From positions 1 through 12,992 of the forward strand of contig JBDNFP010000037.1 in NCBI GenBank assembly GCA_041689775.1: a stretch of DNA of 12,992 nucleotides, written 5' to 3'. The position numbers were made by a program, and so were the translations under genes. The DNA is from JBDNFP01 sp041689775. Lineage in GTDB: Bacteria > Bacteroidota > Bacteroidia > Cytophagales > Spirosomataceae. Below the pieces are notes generated by a model that ran no database searches, was not told the DNA's origin, and saw nothing but the letters and a program-made list of their open reading frames with translations. Positions 6,090 to 12,992 of this stretch are shown here, one piece after another (the stretch's first letter is position 1; every line of letters begins with the position of its first letter).

Positions 6090-7444
6090 ATGGAGTTAAT
6101 CTATTTTCTCATCGTATTACTTCTGGTGCAGTTTTTAACGTCCACCCTTCACACCAAGGTGGTCATTCCGAAACTGCACAAGGAACTTGTTATTGCCAGG
6201 GGAATTGCAATAGCCCTATTCTTAGTAAGTTTTACTGGTAACGAATTATTCTCGCGTTGGATTTGGCACATCTACATTACAGGATTTTTTGCATACATCT
6301 ACCAAAAGGAAGAGTTTGTTGAAAGCCGTTCGATGCTTTTTTCGGTGGCGCCGATTGTGGGTATTGGTATTTTATGGAATCTTTTCAGCCTCCTATTTCC
6401 TTCCACTTTCGAAGAATATGATGGTTTTTACGGTACCTTCAAGTTTATCGGACTCGCCTGGGTTGTAGCCATTTGGTTTCAAAACCGGAAACAAATAAAA
6501 CAACTGGAAAGTGAGCGCAAATTACGAATGGCTGAGGAGGAAAATTACCGATTAGCCCAGGTACGTAAAGTCGAACTTGAAACATTGGTAGCCGAAAGAA
6601 CTAAGGAAATTACCATGCAAAAAGAGGAATTGGAACTAACTCTCGAAAACCTTCACACTACGCAGGCTCAGCTAGTTCAATCCGAGAAAATGGCCTCTTT
6701 GGGGGAACTTACGGCCGGCATAGCCCATGAAATTCAAAATCCTCTCAATTTTGTAAACAATTTTGCGGAAGTAAACACCGAATTGATCCAGGAGCTGAAA
6801 GAAGAGCAGCAGCGTGAGCAGCCCGACCTCGACCTCATCGAAGAGATTTTTCGGGACCTAGCCGATAACATGACGAAAATGGTACACCACGGCAAAAGAG
6901 CTGATTCTATCGTGAAAGGTATGCTACAACATTCAAGGTTAGGAGCGGGTGAAAGAGAGCTGAGAGATATCAATGCCCTGGCAGACGAATATATGCGGCT
7001 AGCTTACCACGGACTTCGCGCCAAGAATAAATCGTTTAATGCCGCTTTAGAAAAGAATTTTGACCGGGAGGAGCTCGTCTGCCTCATTACCCCACAAGAT
7101 TTTGGCAGGGTGTTTTTGAATATATTCAATAATGCTTTTTACGCTATCATGGAGCGTAAAAAGAGAGAAGGGGAAAGCTACTACCCTTCGGTATGGCTAA
7201 GTACTTTCCAGGCTGATGGTCAGGTCGAAATACGGATAACGGATTAGGTATACCAGCGGCGGTTAAAGACAAAATTTTTGAACCTTTCTTTACTACCAAA
7301 CCGTCTGGTGAAGGTACCGGTTTGGGGTTATCACTAAGCTATGATATTGTCACAAATGGCCATCATGGTACCCTTGAAGTAGAAAGTAAAAATGGATCTT
7401 TTACTGAGTTTATTATTAAAATACCCCAAAACACACATAAGTAG
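6090..7444 (+). pseudogene. Membrane histidine kinase, frameshifted in the ATP-binding domain
   Basis: The intact frame runs 6090-7247 (385 residues): hydrophobic segments at about 2-19, 35-50, 57-70, 83-103 and 117-130 with short loops and no sensor domain between them, then a charged coiled coil (about 132-195), a HisKA domain with phospho-acceptor H213 in GIAHEIQNPLNF, and the N box (DFGRVFLNIFNNAFYAI, 337-353). At 7245 the frame hits TAG after VEIRITD. The rest of the kinase continues in another frame from 7247 to a TAG at 7442-7444: GIPAAVKDKIFEPFFTTKP, then GEGTGLGLSLSYDIV and the C-terminus. Restoring one lost copy of the 7-mer ATAACGG re-creates ITDNGLGIPA and the right frame. As written, the product lacks the G1, F and G2 boxes and could not bind ATP. 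The next gene starts 3 nt later, so this heads an operon with two response regulators. Confidence 0.85.
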
Positions 7445-7447
7445 CGT

Positions 7448-7828
7448 ATGGATATGAGTAACTTAAAGATACTAGTAGTTGATGACGAGCGTGATATTGA
7501 ATCATTGTTCTTGCAAAAATTTCGAAGAGAAATACATCGCGGTGATCTTTCATTTTCATTCGCTTTCTCGGGGGAGGAGGCGCTGTCCTACATGAAAGAA
7601 CATGCTTCCGAGGTAGTCTTAATTCTTTCTGATATTAATATGCCGGGTATGAGTGGGATAGAGCTATTGAAAAGAATACGGGTGAACCACCCGTCCCCAC
7701 ATCCGAAAGTGATGATTGTGACCGCCTACAACGACGACAATTACTACCAGCAAGCCATTTCTGGAGGAGCAGATGATTTTTTAACCAAACCAATTGACTT
7801 TACATTATTGAGAGAAAAACTACAATAA
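7448..7828 (+). CDS. Single-domain response regulator
   Basis: A 126-residue CheY-like receiver domain with no output domain. Acidic pocket D12-D13 (VVDDE), phospho-acceptor D62 (ILSDINMPGMSG), switch Thr92 (IVTAY) and Lys114 (LTKPID) are all present, so it should accept phosphate. It starts 3 nt after the kinase's restored stop and ends 2 nt before the next gene, clear evidence of an operon. It probably relays phosphate from the upstream kinase, to a partner protein or as a competing phosphate sink for the cyclase receiver. A start at 7454 (ATG of residue 3) is equally possible. The gene is intact, unlike both of its neighbours. Confidence 0.92.
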   Translation: MDMSNLKILVVDDERDIESLFLQKFRREIHRGDLSFSFAFSGEEALSYMKEHASEVVLILSDINMPGMSGIELLKRIRVNHPSPHPKVMIVTAYNDDNYYQQAISGGADDFLTKPIDFTLLREKLQ

Positions 7829-7830
7829 CT

Positions 7831-8870
7831 ATGACCACAAAAATTCTGGTTGTAGATGATGAAACAGATTTACAATCACTGATCAAACAGAAATTCAGGA
7901 GGGAGAACAGAAATATGATTTTGTTTTCGCAATCAACGGGGAGGATGCACTTGATAAACTAAAAGAAAATCCGGAGGTAGACCTGGTTTTGAGTGATATT
8001 AATATGCCCAAAATGGACGGCCTGACGCTATTAATCAAACTCAATGAGTTGAGCCCTATGATCAAGGCTGTGATTGTGTCGGCATATAGTGACGTGGATA
8101 AAATCCGTACCGCTATGAACCGGGGGGCTTTTGACTTTGTGTGTAAACCCGTTGATTTCACGGACTTGGGGCTTACAATCGAAAAAACCATCAAGCATAT
8201 TCAGCAAGTCCGAAAAACATTACAGGCTATCAAAGAAAATAATATTCTTCGCATGTACGTCGATAGCAACGTATTACAGTTTATGACTAGCGGAGAATAT
8301 GAAAATGCTTTGATGGCCAACGAGATCATTGAGGCCACGGTAGTTTTTGTCGATATATGCGGCTTCACAGCGATATCAGAGAAGGTAGCTCCGGATGTTG
8401 TGGTTGAAATAATCAATAAATACTTTGATATAATGGTGAAGGAAATTATTAATCAAGGAGGCTACATCGATAAGTTTATGGGAGATGCCGTAATGGCCGT
8501 ATTCCGGGAGGAATATCATCTCGATCGGGCCATCGAAGCAAGTCTTGCCATCCGATCCAAGATTAACGCCATTGAAGAAGAGTTGGGGAGTGAACTTAAA
8601 TTTATCCCCAAGGTAGCTATTGGTATCAATACCGGAGAAATGATCTCGGGAAATATAGGTTCTACTACCTTGCGTCGGCTCGACTATACCGTTATTGGTG
8701 ATACCGTCAATGTAGCCCAACGGTTCCAATCCCTGGCTCAGGCCGATCAGATCATTATCAACGAAAAGGCCTATCATCTTGTGAAGGAGTCTTTTCATTG
8801 TAAGGAAGTTGGAATTGTTCCCCTAAAAAATAAAATAAACCCGGCAACCATCTATGAGGTTATCGAGTAA
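7831..8870 (+). pseudogene. Response regulator-adenylate cyclase fusion, frameshifted
   Basis: The start frame (ATG at 7831) reads MTTKILVVDDETDLQSLIKQ then KFRRE and drifts out of homology, stopping at TAA 7960-7962. From about 7905 the receiver continues in another frame: YDFVFAINGEDAL, the phospho-acceptor in LVLSDINMPKMDG, VSAYSD and CKPVDF. A helical linker and a class III nucleotide cyclase domain follow, with metal-binding Asp in VFVDICGFTAIS (codon at 8352) and in DKFMGDAVMAVF. The Lys in DKF and the Asp in RLDYTVIGD point to adenylate rather than guanylate. NVAQR holds the transition-state Asn and Arg. The domain ends at TAA 8868-8870. Intact, it would make cAMP under control of the upstream kinase. 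A frame change of +1 (mod 3) between about 7890 and 7905 is needed; loss of one copy of a 7-mer AGGAGGG would fit the family length. Confidence 0.82.
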
Positions 8871-8917
8871 ACCTACAGGAACTTTTCCAACACTCCTTAA
8901 AAAGGTTCCGGTAGGTT
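8870..8917 (+). terminator. Stem-loop after the cyclase gene
   Basis: AACCTAC (8870-8876) pairs with GTAGGTT (8911-8917), GGAAC (8878-8882) with GTTCC (8905-8909), and TTTT (8883-8886) with AAAA (8900-8903), with one mismatch and one bulged G. The stem begins in the stop codon. There is no T tract, so it may act as an mRNA 3' end stabiliser or weak terminator. Confidence 0.55.
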
Positions 8918-8958
8918 AATTAACCATCACAACTCTTTTCGCCCATTTTAAACACTTC

Positions 8959-11142
8959 ATGAAATATTTTTCGATTCTTGCCCTATTTGTATGGAGCGCA
9001 GTAAGTAGTCTAGCGCAAATTCCTGATAATTTTCAATGGTTACCCAATGGTACCGGCTACTGTGATTTCGAAAACGGATCAATAGTCGAAACACAACTTC
9101 CTGATAAGGCTACCAAAACTATAGTGACCTCGACGCAATTGATACCTCTGGGAGCAACCAAACCACTTTTGGTAAGAAGCTATACGCTTTCAGAGAAAGG
9201 AGACAAAGTACTAATCTACACAAACTCAAAGCGCGTATGGCGGTACGATACCCGGGGAGATTACTGGTTGGTGGATCTGACTTCCAACAAACTATCACAA
9301 TTAGGGAAAGATCGTCCGGAATCAACGATGATGTTCGCCAAATTATCTCCCGATGGAGCAAAGGTTGCTTATGTAAGTGAACATAATATCTACGTGGAAG
9401 ATTTGAAAAGTGGCGGAAGTAAGGCCCTGACTACCGATGGAACGGACCGGATGATTAATGGTACTTTTGATTGGGCCTATGAGGAAGAATTTGGTTGTTT
9501 TGACGGATTCCGATGGAGTCCCGACAGTAAGGCGATTGCCTACTGGCAATTAGACGCCACCAAGATTCGCAATTTCCTGATGATCAACACCACGGACTCT
9601 ATTTATTCCTATACCGTTCCGGTAGAATATCCTAAGGTAGGAGAGACTCCCTCACCCTACCGGATCGGAGTGGTTGATATAGCCACGGTCACTACCAATT
9701 GGATGAAGATTCCGGGTGACCCCCAGAATACCTACGTTCCGCGCATGGAGTGGGCCGGCAACTCGCAGGAGCTTGTTATTCAGCAACTTACCCGGAAGCA
9801 AAATGAAAGTACCCTCATGTACCTGACCGTTGCGGATGGTAAGGCTGTGACCATGTATAATGAGTCGGACAAAGCCTGGGTTGACGTAAAGGGGCGGTGG
9901 TCAGATGGCCCCGAAGGTTGGGACTGGCTAAACAACGGAAAAGAGTTTTTGTGGGTCAGTGAGAAAGACGGATGGCGTCATACTTATCGGGTAAGTCGTG
10001 ATGGTAAGAAAGAAACACTTATCACAAAGGGGGACTTTGACATGATCCGCCCGGTGCTGATCGATGAGAAAAATAACGCTTATTACTTCATGGCATCACC
10101 CGGTAATGCTACTCAAACGTACCTATACCGTACTAGTCTGGATGGGAAGAGTGATGCAGTTCGTTTAAGCCCAACGGAGCAAAGCGGTTCACACTCCTAT
10201 GATATGGCTCCCGGTGCAACTTTTGCTCGTCATAGCTTCTCCAACGCCAGTACTTTCCCCATTACGGAGTGGATCACAGTAGCCAACAATACCCCACTTG
10301 ATCCAAACGCAAGCGTTAAAAAAGCCCTCGAATCGCCCCAACGCTCCGGGCCAACCGTTGAGTTTTTCAAATTAACCACCGTAGATGGTGTGGAAATGGA
10401 TGCCTGGATGGTAAAGCCTACCAATTTTGATCCTACCAAGAAGTACCATATTCTGTTTACAGTGTATGGTGAGCCAGCCAGCAGTACCGTTCGGGATAGC
10501 TACGGTACTGGCCGTAACCGCCTTTATGTGGGTAATATGGCAGACGACGGGTACATATATGCTTCTGTGGACAACCGAGGTACCCCATCACCCAAAGGCG
10601 CTGCCTGGCGGAAAGCAATCTACCGGAATATCGGCACCATCAATATCCGTGACCTGGCCATGGGAGCTAAGGCTATGTTTGAAAAGTACTCTTTCATTGA
10701 TACTAGCCGGGGGGCTGTTCACGGATGGAGCGGCGGTGGATCTTCTACCCTCAATCTTCTTTTTCAATTTCCAGATATGTTCCAAACCGGAATTTCAGTG
10801 GCAGCGGTGGGTAACCAGTTAACCTATGATAATATCTACCAGGAACGTTACATGGGTATCCCGCAAGAGAACAGGGAAGACTTTGTGACAGGATCACCGG
10901 TAACGCACGCCAAAAACTTGCGTGGTAACCTGTTGTATATCCACGGAACTGGTGATGATAACGTACACTAACAAAACGCCGAAATGCTGGTAAATGAGTT
11001 GATTAAGCACAACAAACAGTTCCAGTTTATGCCGTATCCCAACCGCTCACACAGCATTCGTGAAGGGGAGGGTACTAACCGACACTTAACAACGTTGTTT
11101 ACTAAGTTTTTAAAAGAAAATTGCCCTCCCGGTGGTCGATAA
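8959..11142 (+). pseudogene. Secreted dipeptidyl peptidase IV-type enzyme (S9B), interrupted by a stop codon
   Basis: A prolyl-oligopeptidase family enzyme that would clip X-Pro dipeptides from peptides in the periplasm. Residues 1-19 are a signal peptide (MKYFSILALFVWSAVSSLA). The beta-propeller carries the DPP IV Glu motif DWAYEEEFG (171-179), which binds the substrate amino terminus. The alpha/beta-hydrolase domain has the nucleophile S591 in HGWSGGGS and the Asp in HGTGDDNVH (666/667). Directly after NVH an in-frame TAA (10969-10971) replaces the Tyr/Phe usual there. The frame then continues unchanged, QNAEMLVNELI to NRSHSIREG with catalytic H698, and ends at TAA 11140-11142; total length matches the family. 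The short product (670 residues) lacks the catalytic His. The lesion is a single substitution, so it is recent or a sequencing error. Confidence 0.88.
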
Positions 11143-11179
11143 TTCGGGACGTTAACCGTAACAAATATTTCTCATCCCA

Positions 11180-11923
11180 ATGAAAGAACTGTTTTTTGGC
11201 GTTTGTTGCCTGCTAGGTACCGCCGCCGTTGCCCAAAATCAGATGCTGAACGCCACCCGTGATCAGATCAATACCAATGGACTCGTTATTCCCGCCACAG
11301 GGACCCTGTGGGGAGTTGCATCGAGTGACAATGGGACCGTAGTAGGCCAAACCTACCTTGATACTGCCTGGGCGAAGGGGGAGTTAAAGCTATTTCAAAG
11401 CGTTCAGCCCATTGGGGGCAAGCCAGTGGATACTTTATCGGGTTTGGCTTTACGATATAATGTTTACTACAACGAAATTGAGATTCTGATGAACTCCTTT
11501 CGGGATGTCCGGGCGTTACAAGGAAAAACGATCAAGTCATTTTCATTGGAACAGGCAGGTAAAAAATCAACCTTTGTGAGTACGCAACTGTACCAGGCAG
11601 ACAAGCCACCCGTTGGTTTTTACGAGATAGTCTCACCCGGAAAATTAGCCTTGGCTGTACTCAATAAGACGTTTCTACGTAAACCTACCTACAATGCCGC
11701 CTTTGAAGTTGGTGATAAGGATGCCAAAATTACCCTTATGGAGGATTTTTATGTACTCAATGGTACTAAAGCCAAAAAGTTCAACCCCTCCAAAAAAACA
11801 TTATTGAAACTCATGGAAGATCAATCAGAGGAGGTAACCCAATTTTTGAAGATCAATGACCTCGATCTCAAAGACCGGACGAACCTCCAAAGGGTATTTG
11901 AGCTCTACAACGGGCTACTCTAA
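11180..11923 (+). CDS. Secreted protein of unknown function
   Basis: A 247-residue protein with a signal peptide (MKELFFGVCCLLGTAAVA, likely cut before Q19). I do not recognise a domain. The mature part begins NQMLNATRDQINTNG and has a mixed beta pattern (LRYNVYYNEIEILM, TFVSTQLYQ, GFYEIVSPGKLALAVLNK), then a Lys-rich stretch KAKKFNPSKKTLLKLM (about 194-209) and an acidic C-terminus ending ELYNGLL. No lipobox follows the signal peptide, so it is periplasmic, outer-membrane associated or secreted. It begins 37 nt after the restored end of the dipeptidyl peptidase gene and may be cotranscribed with it. A terminator follows at 11951. The signal peptide, codon use and following terminator support a real gene. 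Confidence 0.75.
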   Translation: MKELFFGVCCLLGTAAVAQNQMLNATRDQINTNGLVIPATGTLWGVASSDNGTVVGQTYLDTAWAKGELKLFQSVQPIGGKPVDTLSGLALRYNVYYNEIEILMNSFRDVRALQGKTIKSFSLEQAGKKSTFVSTQLYQADKPPVGFYEIVSPGKLALAVLNKTFLRKPTYNAAFEVGDKDAKITLMEDFYVLNGTKAKKFNPSKKTLLKLMEDQSEEVTQFLKINDLDLKDRTNLQRVFELYNGLL

Positions 11924-11950
11924 CCTTTAAATATAATCAGTTCTACTACC

Positions 11951-11984
11951 AGCCGGATGGATCTTTCCTTCCGGCTATTTCTTT
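11951..11984 (+). terminator. Rho-independent terminator
   Basis: AGCCGGA (11951-11957) pairs with TCCGGCT (11970-11976), and GGA (11959-11961) with TCC (11966-11968) across one T-T mismatch, leaving a TCTT loop. ATTTCTTT follows. It ends the transcript of the secreted protein. Confidence 0.85.
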
Positions 11985-12024
11985 GCAAGCACTCTAAAAT
12001 GTGTAACTAAGTAGTGTGACAAAT

Positions 12025-12690
12025 TTAAATTAGTAACTCTTTATTTACTGAAAACTTAATTTTATACTCCGAGCCTAAGCCCTTCAGTATTTCTACCAGC
12101 GCGTCTGTGAATGCCTGCTTAGAGAGGTAGTCCCTCGGCCTGAGCCACTCGTACCGCCGGGCGGCCCCGTTTATCTTGCGCCACAGAATCTCAATCGGGT
12201 TGAGGTGGGCTATATGTGGGCCGGTAGAATAGGAAGCCCCCCTGCTGCTCCCATTCGTCGGCTTTAGCCCTGACCTTCTTCGAGACGTGCCACGTGGCGG
12301 TATCCAGCACGATGACCGTGGGTCTTGTGACGGTCTTGGCGAAGTCGTCGATGGCCTCGATGATGAAGTCCGAGTTGATGTTGCCCTGCGTCAGGTAGCA
12401 GCACAGGTCCTGGCTCATCAGCCCGAAGACGTTGGCCACCCGCTTGTGTTCGGAGCGGATGGCGGTCTGCCGGCCCTTGGGCGGCCAACCGTAGGGCACA
12501 CAGGGCGTCAGCGAGAAGCCCGACTCGTCGCCGTAGCGCAGGTCGATGGCCGACGAGGCGAACAGGGCCGTCAGCAGGGCCAACTGCCAGCACTTCAACT
12601 CGTAGAGCTGCTGCTGGGGCTTTCCCGCCGGGGTGGCTAGCAGTTGGTCACGCTCGGGAGGGGCCAGGTCCTGAGGCCTTCGGGAAATGT
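12025..12690 (-). mobile_element. Truncated and frameshifted IS630-family transposase remnant
   Basis: Reading leftward from about 12690, the DDE domain of an IS630-type transposase is recognisable. The first Asp is in DLRYGDESGFSLTP, followed by YGWPPKG and NVFGLMSQD; the second is in VIVLDTATWHVSKK. Then FYRPTYSP runs into a frameshift near 12208. In the next frame HLNPIEILWRKINGAARRYE holds the third catalytic residue (Glu), and the protein ends LGSEYKIKFSVNKELLI at TAA 12027-12025. Two bases are missing between the Ser codon (12211-12209) and the His codon (12207-12205); a CCCACACC to CCCACC contraction explains it. The N-terminal helix-turn-helix half is absent and no matching right-hand inverted repeat is seen. 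The core (about 12090-12680) is far more GC-rich than its surroundings, a sign of transfer from a GC-rich donor. It cannot make an active transposase. Confidence 0.85.
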
Positions 12691-12992
12691 ACAGCATGTT
12701 CCAGCACATTATCGAATTGATCAACATCTATTTGCGACCATGGTGAAAAAAGGAGCCAAGGCCGTTCAATTAGAAGCTTTGTTTTATCCAAATACTCACC
12801 TAACATTTTGATTCGGAGAACCAAACCTTGATTAACCACAAATGTGTCTGCGGAGCACTGAACCGCCAATTTCTTGTAGGTGCCGTTAGTGGCTGACCTT
12901 CGTCTGTCCATTTTGCAGCTTCTCTTGCTATATCAGGGTTTTCTTATAAAAATTAATACTTTTATAATTATATAAAATATGGTAAAAGTTTA
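12691..12992. other. AT-rich region right of the IS remnant, unassigned
   Basis: GC content drops sharply at about 12680-12690. The minus strand has an open frame from 12911 (MDRRRSATNGTYKK..., through QIDVDQFDNVLEHAVHF) that then runs into the IS remnant out of frame; I do not recognise it. A second minus frame begins ENPDIAREAAKWTDEG after a TAA near 12945 and ends near 12794; it is not recognised either. One could be the broken tail of a host gene or of another mobile element. The last bases contain an AT-only inverted repeat, TTTTATA (12960-12966) with TATAAAA (12971-12977). No gene is called here. Confidence 0.35.

Noticed and set aside
8376..8798. 140-codon minus-strand ORF
   Set aside because: It lies antisense to the cyclase domain, whose catalytic motifs are clear; no independent features support it.
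10969..10971. TAA as a recoded amino acid codon
   Set aside because: TAA is used as the normal stop of prfC, the repressor and other genes here, and no recoding signal is evident; a point mutation or read error is simpler.
12205..12211. Programmed ribosomal frameshift in the IS630 transposase
   Set aside because: There is no slippery heptamer, the shift falls between catalytic motifs late in the gene rather than at an orfA/orfB junction, and the element is already truncated.
12264..12640. Long ORFs on both strands in other frames across the IS remnant
   Set aside because: They are Arg/Gly-rich shadows produced by the high GC content of the transposase gene and overlap its DDE motifs.

Overview
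The window reads as chromosomal DNA of a Bacteroidota bacterium, probably from the order Cytophagales (Spirosoma/Dyadobacter-like). This rests on candidate promoters of the Bacteroidota -7 type (TAnnTTTG), the absence of Shine-Dalgarno sequences, and gene types familiar from that group: a S9B dipeptidyl peptidase, a short-loop membrane histidine kinase followed by a single-domain response regulator and a response-regulator/cyclase, and an XRE-S24 repressor next to dinB. No genus can be fixed from the sequence alone.

Layout. (1) 1-360: the first codons of a leftward gene, then a dodecin-family gene with an AT-rich inverted repeat abutting its start. (2) 361-3077: a strong terminator, a non-coding stretch, inorganic pyrophosphatase (ppa), another terminator, and release factor 3 (prfC, GTG start). 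(3) 3078-3928: a double hairpin separates prfC from two leftward genes, a secreted Spy-like protein and a small conserved cytoplasmic protein. (4) 3929-5910: a self-cleaving LexA-like repressor followed by DNA polymerase IV, a probable two-gene damage-response unit with a palindrome in the promoter region. (5) 5911-8870: a signalling cassette of membrane histidine kinase, response regulator and response regulator-adenylate cyclase. (6) 8871-11923: a secreted dipeptidyl peptidase IV-type enzyme and a secreted protein of unknown function. (7) 11924-12992: a terminator, then a truncated, GC-rich IS630-family transposase remnant and an AT-rich stretch I cannot assign.

The genes of the first 5.9 kb look intact. 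In the remaining 7 kb four reading frames are broken: the histidine kinase (frameshift that destroys the ATP-binding D-x-G-x-G box), the response regulator-cyclase (frameshift in the receiver domain), the dipeptidyl peptidase (in-frame TAA between the catalytic Asp and His) and the transposase (2-nt frameshift plus 5' truncation). The kinase lesion is exactly explained by loss of one copy of a 7-nt tandem repeat, the transposase lesion by loss of one CA unit, and the cyclase lesion could be the same kind of event. This may be real decay or a sequencing/assembly problem; raw reads would decide.

I do not see a clearly new biological system. The most useful leads are the clustered gene lesions, a dodecin that lacks the flavin-stacking tryptophan, the nested inverted repeats upstream of the kinase cassette, and the palindrome overlapping the repressor's promoter.
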